Positions 53,205 to 63,494 of a DNA stretch of 64,000 nt are shown here, piece by piece. Each line of letters opens with the position of its first letter. Positions within the stretch are counted from its first letter, which is position 1. Both the position numbers and the translations under genes were made by a program. Source of the DNA: Pseudomonas sp. PDM18 (GTDB lineage Bacteria; Pseudomonadota; Gammaproteobacteria; Pseudomonadales; Pseudomonadaceae); the NCBI RefSeq assembly GCF_014852585.1, contig NZ_JACVBX010000004.1, forward strand, positions 1-64,000, given 5' to 3'. The notes under the pieces are model-generated. The model made no database searches and had not been told where the DNA came from. It saw only the letters and a list, made by a program, of their open reading frames with translations.

Positions 53205-53365
53205 ATAGGGGCGAGCTTGCTCGCGAAACCAGTTACCCGACGGATTCGGAGCTGGGCGGTTCGCGAGCAATAACGATGGCGTCCCCCCTCGCTCCTACAA
53301 GGATTGTTCAGATTGTAGGGCGGAGAACCTGGACGGCGGATAACGCTGCCGCGTTATCCGGCCGA
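53205..53365. repeat. REP pair with an interrupted arm plus a second-family repeat
   Basis: Left arm 53205-53227 (...GGGGCGAGCTTGCTCGCGAA). The right arm is split: TTCGCGAGCA (53260-53269), 18 foreign bases, then CTCGCTCCTACA (53288-53299). Then TGTAGGGCGGAGAACCTGGA...GTTATCCGGCC (53314-53361) of the other family, downstream of both convergent genes. Confidence 0.7.
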
Positions 53366-53378
53366 CCAGTGCAGAGGG

Positions 53379-54575
53379 TTAGAGGCTCTGCACGTACTGC
53401 TTGATGCGCTCGGCCGCTTCCACGCATTCGGCCAGCGGAGCCACCAGCGCCATGCGCACGCGGTTGGCGCCGGGGTTCTCGCCATTCACTTCGCGAGACA
53501 GGTAGGAGCCTGGCACCACGGTGACGTGCTGCTGGTCGAACAGGCCACGGCAGAACTCGGTATCGGCCACCGGGGTTTTCGCCCACAGGTAGAAGCTCCC
53601 GTCCGGGCGCTGCACGTCCAGCACGCCGCCGAGGATGTCCAGCACGGCATCGAACTTCTCGCGGTACAGGTCGCGGTTGGCGCGTACATGGTCCTCGTCC
53701 TTCCAGGCCGCGACGCTGGCCAGCTGGGTTTGAACCGGCATGGCGCAGCCGTGGTAGGTGCGGTAGAGGAGGAATTTCTTCAGCACCTCGGCGTCACCGG
53801 CGACGAAGCCTGAACGCAGGCCCGGCAGGTTGGAGCGCTTGGACAGACTGTGGAACACCACGCAGCGCGCAAAGTCCGAGCGGCCCAGTTCGGCGCAGGC
53901 GGTCAGCAGGCCGGCCGGCGGGTTCTGTTCGTCGAAGTACAACTCGCTGTAGCACTCGTCGGCGGCGATCACGAAGTCGTGCTCGTCGGCCAGGGCGATC
54001 AGTTTCTTCAGGGTTTCCAGCGGGACCAGCGCGCCCGTGGGGTTGCCCGGCGAGCAGAGGAAAAGAATCTCGCAGCGCGCCCAGACGTCCGCCGGAACGG
54101 CGTCGAAGTCCGGGTTGAAGCCGTTGTCTTCCAGGCACGGAAGGTAGTGCGGCTCGGCGCCGGCCAGCAGGGCTGCGCCCTCGTAGATCTGGTAGAACGG
54201 GTTCGGGCTGATTACCAGGCCCTTGGCATTGCGGTCCACCACGGTCTGGGTGAAGGCGAACAGCGCCTCACGGGTGCCGTTCACTGGCAGCACGTGGCGC
54301 GCGGCGTCCAGCCAGCCGGCTGGCACCTTGAAGCGGCGCTCGCACCAGGCGGCGATGGCTTCGCGCAGGGCGGGGATGCCCAGCGTGGTCGGGTAGACAG
54401 CCAACTGGTCGAGGTTGTCGGCCAGGGCCTTGGCCACGAAGTCGGGCGAGCGGTGCTTGGGTTCGCCGATGGACAGCGCGATGGGCTTGAGTTCCGCCGG
54501 CGGCTGGGCGCCAGCCAGCAGTGCGCGGAGCTTCTCGAAGGGGTAGGGCTGGAGCGAGTCAAGGGCAGGGTTCAT
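53379..54575 (-). CDS. dapC: Succinyldiaminopimelate aminotransferase
   Basis: 398 aa. Class I/II PLP aminotransferase: YPFEKLRALLAG, VNGTREALFAFTQTV, LCSPGNPTGALV, DECYSELYF, PLP-Lys in FHSLSKRSNLPGLRSGFVAG (about 230-249). Makes N-succinyl-LL-DAP from the keto acid, between the DapD and DapE steps. Ends 29 bp upstream of the glnD stop; both are minus strand. Confidence 0.93.
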   Translation of the reverse strand: MNPALDSLQPYPFEKLRALLAGAQPPAELKPIALSIGEPKHRSPDFVAKALADNLDQLAVYPTTLGIPALREAIAAWCERRFKVPAGWLDAARHVLPVNGTREALFAFTQTVVDRNAKGLVISPNPFYQIYEGAALLAGAEPHYLPCLEDNGFNPDFDAVPADVWARCEILFLCSPGNPTGALVPLETLKKLIALADEHDFVIAADECYSELYFDEQNPPAGLLTACAELGRSDFARCVVFHSLSKRSNLPGLRSGFVAGDAEVLKKFLLYRTYHGCAMPVQTQLASVAAWKDEDHVRANRDLYREKFDAVLDILGGVLDVQRPDGSFYLWAKTPVADTEFCRGLFDQQHVTVVPGSYLSREVNGENPGANRVRMALVAPLAECVEAAERIKQYVQSL

Positions 54576-54603
54576 GGCAAGGCTCTTTCTTTCTGAATGC
54601 TGA

Positions 54604-57303
54604 CTAGATACTGATGCGCACCGGCATGCTCGGCTGGCCGCCGTCGGAGAGGATGTCCACCAGGGCGGTCTGGATGCGCTTGCACAGCTCCGGGTCCGAC
54701 AGCGGCTGGTTGTGCGCGTCGGTGACGAAGAACACGTCCTCCACGCGCTCGCCCAGGGTGGCGATCTTGGCGTTCTGCACCGACAGGTCGAAGTCCAGGA
54801 ACAGCCCGCCGATGCGCGCCAGCAGGCCGGGGCGGTCCGGTGCGGTCACCTCCAGCACGCTGACCTGACGGGCCGCGTCGGTGGAAATGGTCACCTGCGG
54901 ATTGAAGGCGAAGTGCTTCAGCTGGCGCGGGACGCGGCGCTGGATGATGGTCGGGTACTCGTCCGGGTCCTTCAGGGCATTGACCAGACCCTCGCGAATT
55001 TCCTCGACCCGGCTGGGATTGTTGCCGATTGAGCCGCCATCGGCATCGAGCACAATGTAGGTGTCGAGGGTGAACAGGCTGGTGGAAGTGATGATCCGCG
55101 CATCCTGAATGTTCAGGTTGAGCTGGTCCATCGCCGCCACGGTCACGGCGAAGAAGTCGTGCTGGTCGCCGGCATAAATGAAAATCTGCGTGCCGCCCTC
55201 GAACTCGCGCTGGGCGGTTTCCTTGATCAGCACCAGCGGGGTGCCGTCGTCCGGATGCTGGAGGATGGCTTCGGTGTGCCAGGCGACGTCCGCCGCGCTG
55301 TGGCGCAGGAAGTAATCGTCGCCCAGCTGGCTCCAGAGCTGCTCGGCGTCGTCCTGGTCGATGCCGCCGCGCACCAGGATGTCGATGGCCGCGCTCTGCG
55401 TCTGGCGGATCTGCTCCTCGCGGTCCACCGGGTTCTCCAGGCCGCGGCGCAGCGCGCGCTTGGTCTCGGTGTAGAGCTGGCGCAGCAGGCTGGCGCGCCA
55501 GGAGTTCCACAGCGTCGGGTTGGTGGCGTTGATGTCGGCCACGGTGAGCACGTAGAGGTAGTCCAGGTAGGTCTGGTTGCCCATCAGCTGGGCGAAGTCG
55601 TAGATCACCTGTGGATCGGACAGGTCCTTGCGCTGGGCCGTGGTGGACATGATCAGGTGGTTCTGCACCAGCCAGGACACCAGGTTGGTGTCCCACGGCG
55701 GCAACTGGTGGCGCTGGCAGAAGTGCTCGGCGTCCACCGCGCCCAGTTCCGAGTGGTCGCCGCCGCGGCCCTTGGCGATGTCGTGGTAGAGGCCGGCGAT
55801 GTAGATCAGCTCCGGCTTGGGCAGGCGCTCCATGATCTTGCTGGCCAGCGGGTACTTCTCGGCCATGTCCGGGCGGCGCAGCTTGCGCAGGTGCTTGATC
55901 AGGTTGAGGGTGTGCGCGTCGACTGTATAGATGTGGAACAGATCGTGCTGCATCTGCCCGACGATCAAGCCGAATTCCGGCAGGTAGCGGCCGAGGATGC
56001 CGTAGCGGTTCATTCGCCGCAGGTTGCGGTGGATGCCTTCCTGACACTTGAACAGCTCGATGAACAGGCTGGTGTTGCGGATGTCGTGGCGGAAGTCGTC
56101 GTCGATCAGGTGACGGCTGTCGCGCAGCAGGCGAATGGTGTCGGCGCGCACGCCCTTGATCTCCGGGTGCTGGGCCAGCAGCACGAAGATTTCCAGCAGG
56201 GCGAACGGGGTGCGCTTGAAGACGTTGGCGTGGGTGACCTCCAGATAGCCGTCGCGCAACTGGAAGCGGCTGTTGAGCGACTGGATCTGGCCGTTCTCGC
56301 CGGCCCGCAGGATGACTTCCTCGAAGTGCTGAGTGATCAGGTCGTTCAGCTCGGAAACGGCCATCACCACCCGGTAGTACTTCTGCATGAAGCGCTCGAC
56401 CGCCAGCTTGGCGTCGTTGCCTTCATAGCCGAGCATCCCGGCGATGCGCCGCTGGTGGTCGAACAGCAGGCGGTCTTCGGCGCGGCCGGCGAGCATGTGC
56501 AGCGCGTAGCGGACTTTCCAGAGGAATTCCTGGCTGGAGGCCAGCACCGCGCATTCGCTCTCCACCAGGAAGCCTTCGCGGACCAGGGCATGCAGGTTGA
56601 GGCTGCCGAAGTGGCGGCGGGCGACCCAGAGCAGGGTCTGGATGTCGCGCAGGCCGCCGGGCGACCCCTTTACGTTGGGTTCGAGGTTGTATTCGGTGTC
56701 ATTGTATTTGGTGTGGCGGTGAATCTGTTCCTTGCGCTTGGCGAGGTAGAACTGTCCGCTGGGCCACATCTGCTTCGTGCTGGTGGCTTCGAGCATGCGC
56801 AGGCGCAGGCTGTCCGGGCCGGAGATGGTCCGGCACTCCATCAGGTTGGTGACTACGGTGAGGTCTGCGCGCGCTTCCTCGGCGCACTCGGCCACCGAGC
56901 GCACGCTCTGGCCGACTTCCAGGCCGATGTCCCAGAGCAGGGTGAGGAAGCCCTCGATGGGCTCGCGGAAGCTTTCCTGGTCCTCGCTGTCGAGCAGGAT
57001 CAGCAGGTCGATGTCCGAATGCGGATGCAGTTCGCCGCGCCCGTAGCCGCCCACGGCGACCAGCGCGATGTCGGCGTCGTCGCCCCAGTCGAAGCGATTC
57101 CAAGCCTGCTGCAGGATCTGGTCGACGAACCAGGCGCGGTCCTCGATCAGTCGGCGGATGTCGCGGCCGCCATTGAAGCGGGCGTCGAGCACCTCGTTGG
57201 CCTGACGAATGGCCTTCTTGAAGGCGGCGATGGGGCTGGATTTGAGGGCCAGTTCCGCCTGGAACTGCCCACGGTCGAACAACTCGGGATCCACCTGCGG
57301 CAT
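54604..57303 (-). CDS. glnD: Bifunctional uridylyltransferase/uridylyl-removing enzyme
   Basis: 899 aa from ATG 57303 (RBS AGGAAGGCC). Nucleotidyltransferase domain [20 protein letters not shown] (about 92-112), HD domain [20 protein letters not shown] (about 450-470), and two C-terminal ACT domains (about 705-790 and 815-895). It senses glutamine and sets the uridylylation of PII proteins, controlling nitrogen assimilation. All catalytic motifs are intact. Confidence 0.95.
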   Translation of the reverse strand: MPQVDPELFDRGQFQAELALKSSPIAAFKKAIRQANEVLDARFNGGRDIRRLIEDRAWFVDQILQQAWNRFDWGDDADIALVAVGGYGRGELHPHSDIDLLILLDSEDQESFREPIEGFLTLLWDIGLEVGQSVRSVAECAEEARADLTVVTNLMECRTISGPDSLRLRMLEATSTKQMWPSGQFYLAKRKEQIHRHTKYNDTEYNLEPNVKGSPGGLRDIQTLLWVARRHFGSLNLHALVREGFLVESECAVLASSQEFLWKVRYALHMLAGRAEDRLLFDHQRRIAGMLGYEGNDAKLAVERFMQKYYRVVMAVSELNDLITQHFEEVILRAGENGQIQSLNSRFQLRDGYLEVTHANVFKRTPFALLEIFVLLAQHPEIKGVRADTIRLLRDSRHLIDDDFRHDIRNTSLFIELFKCQEGIHRNLRRMNRYGILGRYLPEFGLIVGQMQHDLFHIYTVDAHTLNLIKHLRKLRRPDMAEKYPLASKIMERLPKPELIYIAGLYHDIAKGRGGDHSELGAVDAEHFCQRHQLPPWDTNLVSWLVQNHLIMSTTAQRKDLSDPQVIYDFAQLMGNQTYLDYLYVLTVADINATNPTLWNSWRASLLRQLYTETKRALRRGLENPVDREEQIRQTQSAAIDILVRGGIDQDDAEQLWSQLGDDYFLRHSAADVAWHTEAILQHPDDGTPLVLIKETAQREFEGGTQIFIYAGDQHDFFAVTVAAMDQLNLNIQDARIITSTSLFTLDTYIVLDADGGSIGNNPSRVEEIREGLVNALKDPDEYPTIIQRRVPRQLKHFAFNPQVTISTDAARQVSVLEVTAPDRPGLLARIGGLFLDFDLSVQNAKIATLGERVEDVFFVTDAHNQPLSDPELCKRIQTALVDILSDGGQPSMPVRISI

Positions 57304-57442
57304 GGCGGCCTTCCTGATCAATGGCTTAGGGGAGGGCAGGGGCAAGAGGGCAACCGGGCCTATGCGCATGGCGCCAGGCCCGATGGCTGTGCCGGGCCGG
57401 GATGTATGTTCTACCCAGCCGTCGGCGAGATTGCAAACCGCA

Positions 57443-57564
57443 CAAAATCTGCTGCGCGTCGGCATAACTGCGTTAAAAACAGGCGAGGACTGCTCATTTA
57501 CAGCACGTAAACTCCGCGTCCTCGCCTGTTTTTGCCTTGTTCTGCTCTAGCTCGCAAGATTTTG
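57443..57564 (-). repeat. Variable-arm hairpin element, copy B, within a longer palindrome
   Basis: Read on the minus strand: flank AGGCAAAAACA (57527-57537), arm GGCGAGGAC (57518-57526), 27-nt core GCGGAGTTTACGTGC...GTAAATGAGCA (57491-57517), arm GTCCTCGCC (57482-57490), flank TGTTTTTAACGC (57470-57481). Outer copies of CAAAATCT (57443-57450) and its complement (57557-57564) bound the palindrome. It starts 9 bp after the map stop and has a T-run, so it can terminate map. Confidence 0.8.
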
Positions 57565-57573
57565 AACAATCAT

Positions 57574-58356
57574 TCAGGCTGAGGTGCGCGGGAAGCTTTC
57601 GTCGTTACGCAGGGTCAGGATCTCGTAGCCGTCGGCGGTGACCAGCACGGTGTGCTCCCACTGCGCGGACAGCTTGCGGTCCTTGGTGATGGCGGTCCAG
57701 CCGTCGCCCAGCAGGCGAGTTTCCGGTCGGCCCTGGTTGATCATCGGCTCGATGGTGAAGATCATGCCTTCCTTGAGTTCCAGGCCGGTGCCGGCGCGGC
57801 CGTAGTGCAGCACCTGCGGCTCCTCGTGGAATACCTGGCCGATGCCGTGGCCGCAGTACTCGCGCACCACGGAGAAGCCGTTCTTCTCGGCGTACTTCTG
57901 GATCACTTCGCCGATGTCGCCCAGGCGCGCGCCGGGCTTGACTACGTCGATGCCCTTGTACATGCATTCCTGGGTGATCTGGCACAGGCGGTCAGCCCAT
58001 TCCGGGGTCTTGCCGACGGAGAACATCTTGCTGGTGTCGCCGTGGTAGCCGTCCTTGATCACGGTGACGTCGATATTGACGATGTCACCTTCCTTGAGCG
58101 GCTTCTCGTTGGGGATGCCGTGGCACACCACGTGGTTGATCGAGGTGCAGATGGATTTGGGGAAGCCCTTGTAGTTCAGCGGCGCGGGAATGGCCTTCTG
58201 CACGTTGACGATGTAGTCGTGGCAGATACGGTCCAGTTCGTCGGTGGTGACGCCGGGCTTGACGTGCTCGCCGATCATTTCCAGCACTTCGGCGGCCAGA
58301 CGGCCGGCGACGCGCATTTTCTCGATGTCTTCGGGCGTCTTGATGGTGACGGTCAT
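57574..58356 (-). CDS. map: Methionine aminopeptidase type I
   Basis: 260 aa. MetAP signature: DIVNIDVTVIKDGYHGDTSK (two metal-binding Asp), YCGHGIGQVFHEEPQVLHYG (metal His) and EGMIFTIEPMINQG (metal Glu). Removes N-terminal Met from nascent proteins. Divergent from rpsB, with about 320 bp between start codons that hold the rpsB promoter and leader. Confidence 0.95.
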   Translation of the reverse strand: MTVTIKTPEDIEKMRVAGRLAAEVLEMIGEHVKPGVTTDELDRICHDYIVNVQKAIPAPLNYKGFPKSICTSINHVVCHGIPNEKPLKEGDIVNIDVTVIKDGYHGDTSKMFSVGKTPEWADRLCQITQECMYKGIDVVKPGARLGDIGEVIQKYAEKNGFSVVREYCGHGIGQVFHEEPQVLHYGRAGTGLELKEGMIFTIEPMINQGRPETRLLGDGWTAITKDRKLSAQWEHTVLVTADGYEILTLRNDESFPRTSA

Positions 58357-58499
58357 GCGACTTCTCTTCAGGCGCTGCGTACGCGCGGGTAAATGAGAGG
58401 AATACGCAAGTCTATCAGATTCGGCGCCTTTCTATTAAGCGTAGGTGGCCGAGGGTGCTGCCCAGGCGAGGCGGCGGTGAAAGTGCCGGGCGTCCTTTC

Positions 58500-58674
58500 G
58501 GGTTTTGTTCTGGCCGAGGTTGTGGTATAAAGCGCCCCGCTCTGAAGGCTACGGCCATTTCGGAGCATTAACCCACACATGCATCGACACGATGGCCTGG
58601 GTGCCTTTCGACACAGTCGGAGGGTTGGCCGTTGGGATGCATGGAGGCCTAACCCGACTTATCGAGGAACTATC
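58500..58674 (+). promoter_or_regulatory. rpsB promoter and 5' leader
   Basis: A TATAAA near 58526 with a weak -35 (TTTTGT, about 17 bp upstream) is a plausible promoter. The leader then holds an 8-bp inverted repeat CATGCATC (58578-58585) / GATGCATG (58636-58643) around a G/C-rich segment. In gammaproteobacteria the rpsB leader is bound by S2 for autoregulation, and this structure fits that role. Confidence 0.5.
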
Positions 58675-59415
58675 ATGTCCCAAGTCAATATGCGCGATAT
58701 GCTGAAGGCCGGTGTGCACTTCGGCCACCAGACCCGTTACTGGAACCCGAAAATGGGCAAGTTCATTTTCGGCGCGCGTAACAAGATCCACATCATCAAC
58801 CTCGAAAAAACCCTGCCGATGTTCAACGAGGCCCTGACCTTCGTTGAGCGCCTGGCCCAGGGCAAGAACAAGATCCTGTTCGTCGGCACCAAGCGTTCTG
58901 CCGGCAAGATCGTTCGCGAAGAAGCTGCCCGTTGCGGCATGCCGTACGTCGACCACCGTTGGCTGGGCGGCATGCTCACCAACTACAAGACCATCCGTCA
59001 GTCGATCAAGCGTCTGCGCGAGCTGGAAGTGCAGTCCCAGGACGGCACCTTCGCCAAACTGACCAAGAAAGAAGCTCTGATGCGCTCCCGCGATCTGGAA
59101 AAACTGGATCGCAGCCTGGGTGGCATCAAGGACATGGGCGGCCTGCCGGACGCTCTGTTCGTGATCGACGTTGACCACGAGCGCATTGCTATTACCGAAG
59201 CCAACAAGCTGGGCATCCCGGTTATCGGCATCGTCGATACCAACAGCAGCCCGGAAGGCGTTGACTATGTTATCCCGGGTAACGACGACGCCATCCGCGC
59301 CGTGCAGCTGTACCTGGGCTCGATGGCTGAAGCCGTCCTGCGCGGCAAGAATGCCGGCGGCGTGACTGCTGACGAGTTCGTCGAAGAAGCACCGGCCGAA
59401 TCCGCCGAAGGCTGA
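58675..59415 (+). CDS. rpsB: 30S ribosomal protein S2
   Basis: 246 aa from ATG 58675, the family's standard start ([20 protein letters not shown]). [20 protein letters not shown] and [20 protein letters not shown] are S2 signatures. Binds the 16S rRNA 3' region on the small subunit. A far upstream in-frame ATG at 58579 falls in the regulatory leader. First gene of the rpsB-tsf run. Confidence 0.97.
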   Translation: MSQVNMRDMLKAGVHFGHQTRYWNPKMGKFIFGARNKIHIINLEKTLPMFNEALTFVERLAQGKNKILFVGTKRSAGKIVREEAARCGMPYVDHRWLGGMLTNYKTIRQSIKRLRELEVQSQDGTFAKLTKKEALMRSRDLEKLDRSLGGIKDMGGLPDALFVIDVDHERIAITEANKLGIPVIGIVDTNSSPEGVDYVIPGNDDAIRAVQLYLGSMAEAVLRGKNAGGVTADEFVEEAPAESAEG

Positions 59416-59449
59416 TTCCAGGACGTCCAGACGTCCTACGGTGAGCAGG

Positions 59450-59471
59450 AAGGGGGCTAGGCCCCCTTTTT
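59450..59471 (+). terminator. Intergenic terminator/attenuator between rpsB and tsf
   Basis: AAGGGGGC-TA-GGCCCCC followed by TTTTT. In related genomes this hairpin lowers tsf relative to rpsB rather than ending the operon. A second hairpin (CGCCCGG-GTAT-CCGGGCG, about 59488-59505) follows. Confidence 0.75.
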
Positions 59472-59540
59472 GCCACCCTGAGAATTCCGCCCGGGTATCC
59501 GGGCGATCTGGTTTTGAGAACAACTCAAGAGGATTTCGAA

Positions 59541-60410
59541 ATGGCAGAAATTACTGCAGCATTGGTCAAGGAACTGCGTGAGCGTACCGGCCAGGGCATG
59601 ATGGAGTGCAAGAAGGCACTGGTAGCCGCCGAAGGCGATATCGAGAAGGCCATCGACGACATGCGCGCGTCGGGCGCCATCAAGGCTGCCAAGAAGGCTG
59701 GCAACATCGCCGCCGAAGGCGCCATCGCCGCCAAAGTGGCTGACGACGGCAAATCGGCCACCATCATCGAAGTCAACTCGCAGACCGACTTCCTGGCTCT
59801 GCAGGACGACTTCAAGAACTTCGTCGCTGCCAGCCTGGACAAGGCTGTTACCCAGAAGCTGACCGATGCTGCTCCGCTGATCGCGGAACAAGAGCCGGCC
59901 CGTGAAGCCCTGGTTGCCAAGTGCGGCGAGAACGTCAACATCCGTCGCCTGGCTCGCACCGAAGGCGAAGTGGTTGGCGCCTACCTGCACGGCCACCGCA
60001 TCGGCGTTCTGGTCACCCTGAAGGGCGGCAACGCTGAGCTGGCTCGCGACATCGCCATGCACGTTGCTGCCAGCAACCCGCAGTTCCTCGATCCGTCGCA
60101 GGTTTCCGAAGAAGCCGTCGCCAAAGAGAAGGAAATCTTCCTCGCTCTGAACGCCGACAAAATCGCTGGCAAGCCGGAAAACATCGTCGAGAATATGGTC
60201 AAAGGCCGTATCTCGAAGTTCCTGGCCGAAGCCAGCCTGGTCGAGCAAGCGTTCGTCAAGGATCCGGAAGTCAAGGTCGGTGACCTGGCCAAGAAAGCCG
60301 GCGCTGAAATCGTTTCCTTCGTTCGCTTCGAAGTAGGCGAAGGCATCGAGAAAGTCGAAGCTGACTTTGCTGCTGAGGTTGCTGCTCAAGTAGCCGCTTC
60401 CAAGCAGTAA
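59541..60410 (+). CDS. tsf: Elongation factor Ts
   Basis: 289 aa from ATG 59541 (RBS AAGAGGATTTCGAA). N-terminal UBA-like domain with [20 protein letters not shown], then [10 protein letters not shown] and the coiled-coil/dimer domains. Guanine nucleotide exchange factor for EF-Tu. Downstream of rpsB as in most bacteria. Confidence 0.97.
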   Translation: MAEITAALVKELRERTGQGMMECKKALVAAEGDIEKAIDDMRASGAIKAAKKAGNIAAEGAIAAKVADDGKSATIIEVNSQTDFLALQDDFKNFVAASLDKAVTQKLTDAAPLIAEQEPAREALVAKCGENVNIRRLARTEGEVVGAYLHGHRIGVLVTLKGGNAELARDIAMHVAASNPQFLDPSQVSEEAVAKEKEIFLALNADKIAGKPENIVENMVKGRISKFLAEASLVEQAFVKDPEVKVGDLAKKAGAEIVSFVRFEVGEGIEKVEADFAAEVAAQVAASKQ

Positions 60411-60470
60411 TAGACAGTCTCACGACTGTCGCCCCGCAAGAGGCTGCCCGCTAACGCGCGCGGCCTCTTT
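60411..60470 (+). terminator. Hairpins after tsf
   Basis: GACAGTC-TCAC-GACTGTC (about 60413-60430) is followed by AAGAGGC...GCCTCTTT (about 60438-60470). The second has a short T-run and could end the rpsB-tsf transcript. The remaining ~145 bp before pyrH hold no gene and contain runs of GCCCGCAAGGCG-type sequence. Confidence 0.55.
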
Positions 60471-60616
60471 GCCAAACTGGGGAAACCAAAAGGGGCGGTT
60501 TCCACGGCGCGGGCCCGCAAGGCGGGTTTAAGAGCGCCGTAAGGCTGGCTGGTCCAAGCTTTCCGCCAAGCGCCCGCAAGGCGCACAGCATTCAATCGCC
60601 GCAGGAGAAAAAGGTC

Positions 60617-61354
60617 ATGGCTCAGCAGCTGAGCGCTCGTCAACCTCGCTATAAACGCATTCTTCTAAAACTGAGCGGCGAAGCCCTGATGGGCTCCGAG
60701 GAGTTCGGCATCGATCCAAAGGTGCTGGACCGCATGGCGCTGGAAATCGGCCAGCTCGTCGGTATCGGCGTGCAGGTCGGCCTGGTGATCGGTGGTGGCA
60801 ACCTGTTCCGTGGTGCGGCGCTGTCCGCGGCCGGCATGGATCGCGTCACCGGCGACCACATGGGCATGCTCGCCACCGTGATGAACGGCCTGGCCATGCG
60901 TGACGCCCTGGAGCGCTCCAACATCACCGCCATCGTCATGTCGGCCATTTCCATGGTCGGCGTGACCGATCACTACGACCGCCGCAAGGCCATGCGCCAC
61001 CTGAAGAGTGGCGAAGTGGTGATCTTCTCTGCCGGTACCGGCAATCCGTTCTTCACCACCGATTCCGCCGCCTGCCTGCGCGCCATCGAAATAGATGCTG
61101 ACGTAGTACTCAAGGCGACCAAGGTGGACGGCGTGTACACTGCCGACCCGTTCAAGGACCCGAATGCCGAGAAATTCGAACGTCTGACGTACGATGAAGT
61201 GCTCGATCGCAAGCTGGGTGTGATGGACCTCACCGCCATCTGCCTGTGCCGGGACCAGAAAATGCCGCTGCGCGTGTTCAACATGAACAAGCCCGGCGCG
61301 CTGCTGAATATTGTTGTAGGTGGTGCTGAAGGCACCCTGATCGAGGAGGATTGA
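60617..61354 (+). CDS. pyrH: UMP kinase
   Basis: 245 aa. Amino-acid-kinase fold: [33 protein letters not shown], and [17 protein letters not shown]. Phosphorylates UMP to UDP, hexameric, regulated by GTP and UTP. RBS AGGAGAAAAAGGTC precedes the ATG. frr begins 1 bp after its stop. Confidence 0.97.
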   Translation: MAQQLSARQPRYKRILLKLSGEALMGSEEFGIDPKVLDRMALEIGQLVGIGVQVGLVIGGGNLFRGAALSAAGMDRVTGDHMGMLATVMNGLAMRDALERSNITAIVMSAISMVGVTDHYDRRKAMRHLKSGEVVIFSAGTGNPFFTTDSAACLRAIEIDADVVLKATKVDGVYTADPFKDPNAEKFERLTYDEVLDRKLGVMDLTAICLCRDQKMPLRVFNMNKPGALLNIVVGGAEGTLIEED

Positions 61355-61355
61355 G

Positions 61356-61913
61356 ATGATCAACGAGATCAAGAAGGAAGCGCAGGATCGTATGGGCAAA
61401 ACCCTGGAAGCCCTGGGCCATGCCTTCGCCAAGATTCGTACCGGCCGTGCGCACCCGAGCATCCTGGATAGCGTAATGGTGTCCTACTACGGTTCCGACA
61501 CTCCGCTGCGCCAAGTGGCCAACGTCACCGTGGAAGACTCCCGCACTCTGGCCCTCAGCGTGTTCGACAAGAGCATGATCCAGGCGGTCGAGAAGGCCAT
61601 CATGACCTCCGACCTGGGCCTGAACCCGGCGACTGCCGGTACCACCATTCGTGTACCGATGCCGGCCCTGACCGAGGAAACCCGCAAGGGCTTTACCAAG
61701 CAGGCTCGCGCCGAGGCCGAGCAAGCCCGCGTTTCCGTGCGTAATATCCGTCGCGACGCCCTGGCTCAGCTGAAGGACCTGCAGAAAGAGAAAGAAATCA
61801 GCGAAGACGAAGAGCGTCGCGCTGGTGACGATGTGCAGAAGATCACCGACAAGTTCGTCGCCGAGATCGAAAAGGCCCTCGAGGCCAAGGAAGCGGACCT
61901 GATGGCCGTCTGA
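61356..61913 (+). CDS. frr: Ribosome recycling factor
   Basis: 185 aa. Two-domain [43 protein letters not shown], and the C-terminal helix [20 protein letters not shown]. Splits post-termination ribosomes with EF-G. RBS GAGGAGGATTGAG overlaps the end of pyrH, so the two are coupled. Confidence 0.97.
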   Translation: MINEIKKEAQDRMGKTLEALGHAFAKIRTGRAHPSILDSVMVSYYGSDTPLRQVANVTVEDSRTLALSVFDKSMIQAVEKAIMTSDLGLNPATAGTTIRVPMPALTEETRKGFTKQARAEAEQARVSVRNIRRDALAQLKDLQKEKEISEDEERRAGDDVQKITDKFVAEIEKALEAKEADLMAV

Positions 61914-61929
61914 CGGCCGGGCTCTCGTC

Positions 61930-62685
61930 ATGGAAAAGACCAAGCAGGTGACGCCCGTGCCCCGGCACGTGGCGATCATCATGGACGGCAACAATCGCTG
62001 GGCGAAAAAGCGTCTGATGCCCGGTGTGGCCGGGCACAAGGCTGGCGTGGATGCCGTTCGTGCGGTGATCAAGACCTGCGCCGAGGCAGGCGTCGAAGTG
62101 CTGACGCTGTTCGCATTCTCCAGTGAGAACTGGCAGCGCCCGGCAGATGAGGTTGGTGCGCTGATGGAGCTGTTCCTCATGGCCTTGCGCCGTGAGGTGC
62201 GCAAGCTCAGTGCCAACGGCATCCGCTTGCGCATCATTGGTGACCGCAGCCGCTTCGCTCCCGAATTGCAGGCGGCGATGCGCGAGGCAGAGGCACTGAC
62301 CGCCAAAGGCGGCAGCATGCTGTTGCAGGTGGCAGCGAACTACGGCGGCCAGTGGGATATCACCCAGGCTGCCCAGCGTCTCGCCCGTGAAGTACAGGCC
62401 GGCCATCTGGCGGCAGAGGAAATCACCCCGGAGCTGATCCAGGGCTGCCTCTCCACCGGTGACCAGCCGCTGCCCGACCTGTGCATCCGCACCGGTGGCG
62501 AGCACCGCATCAGCAACTTCCTTCTCTGGCAGCTGGCCTATGCCGAGCTGTATTTCTCCGATCTCTACTGGCCCGACTTCAAGCACGAAGCCATGCAGGC
62601 TGCGTTGCAGGACTATGCCTCTCGTCAGCGCCGCTTCGGCAAGACCAGCGAGCAGGTCGAGGCCGAGGCACCCCCGTCATGTTGA
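61930..62685 (+). CDS. uppS: Undecaprenyl diphosphate synthase
   Basis: 251 aa. cis-prenyltransferase motifs HVAIIMDGNNRWAKKR (about 14-29, catalytic Asp), FAFSSENWQRP and DLCIRTGGEHRISNFLLWQL. Makes the C55 lipid carrier for peptidoglycan, LPS and the exopolysaccharide cluster in this window. Overlaps the cdsA start by 7 bp. Confidence 0.97.
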   Translation: MEKTKQVTPVPRHVAIIMDGNNRWAKKRLMPGVAGHKAGVDAVRAVIKTCAEAGVEVLTLFAFSSENWQRPADEVGALMELFLMALRREVRKLSANGIRLRIIGDRSRFAPELQAAMREAEALTAKGGSMLLQVAANYGGQWDITQAAQRLAREVQAGHLAAEEITPELIQGCLSTGDQPLPDLCIRTGGEHRISNFLLWQLAYAELYFSDLYWPDFKHEAMQAALQDYASRQRRFGKTSEQVEAEAPPSC

Positions 62686-63494
62686 AACAACGAATCATCA
62701 CGGCGCTGATCCTGTTGCCGATCGCGCTGGGTGGTTTCTTCCTGCTCGATGGTGCGGCGTTCTCGCTGTTCATCGGTCTGGTAGTCAGCCTCGGTGCCTG
62801 GGAATGGGCACGTCTGGCCGGTTACAACGAACAGTCCGCCCGCGTTGGTTACGCCGCCGTCGTCGCTGCGCTGATGCTGGTACTGGCCTGGCTGCCGCAA
62901 CTGGCAGGTGCGGTGCTCGTGCTGGCTCTGCTCTGGTGGGTCCTTGCCATCGTCATGGTGCTGACCTATCCGGATAGCGCGTCGAGCTGGGGTGGGCGCT
63001 GGCGCCGCCTGCTGATCGGCCTGTTGATCCTGCTGCCGGCCTGGCAGGGGCTGGTCCTGCTCAAGCAGTGGCCGCTGTCCAACTGGCTGATCGTTGCCGT
63101 GATGGTGCTGGTCTGGGCTGCCGACATCGGCGCCTACTTCTCCGGCAAGGCCTTCGGCAAGCGCAAGCTCGCCCCGCGCGTCAGCCCGGGCAAGAGCTGG
63201 GAAGGCTTCTTCGGCGGCATGGCGCTGTGCCTGGCGATCACCGTCGCCGTCTCCATCTACCGCGATTGGACTGTCCGTGAGCTGCTCCTGGCGTTGCCAT
63301 GCGCGGCCATCGTGGTGGCCCTGTCGGTCATTGGTGACCTGACCGAAAGCATGTTCAAGCGCCAGTCCGGCCTCAAGGACAGCAGCAACCTGCTGCCGGG
63401 GCATGGTGGCGTGCTGGACCGCATCGACAGCCTGACTGCAGCCATCCCGGTGTTCACCGCGTTGCTTTGGGCCGTGGGTTGGGGGACGCCGTGA
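62679..63494 (+). CDS. cdsA: Phosphatidate cytidylyltransferase (CDP-diglyceride synthase)
   Basis: 271 aa from ATG 62679, overlapping the end of uppS. About seven or eight TM segments and the CDS signature [20 protein letters not shown] followed by GVLDRIDS near the C-terminus. Makes CDP-diacylglycerol from phosphatidate and CTP for all phospholipids. Its stop overlaps the dxr start (GTGA). Confidence 0.95.
   Translation: MLKQRIITALILLPIALGGFFLLDGAAFSLFIGLVVSLGAWEWARLAGYNEQSARVGYAAVVAALMLVLAWLPQLAGAVLVLALLWWVLAIVMVLTYPDSASSWGGRWRRLLIGLLILLPAWQGLVLLKQWPLSNWLIVAVMVLVWAADIGAYFSGKAFGKRKLAPRVSPGKSWEGFFGGMALCLAITVAVSIYRDWTVRELLLALPCAAIVVALSVIGDLTESMFKRQSGLKDSSNLLPGHGGVLDRIDSLTAAIPVFTALLWAVGWGTP

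Noticed and set aside
55159-57510. 783-codon open frame on the plus strand antisense to glnD
   Set aside because: Same artefact of high GC3 codon use; GlnD motifs are intact on the minus strand.
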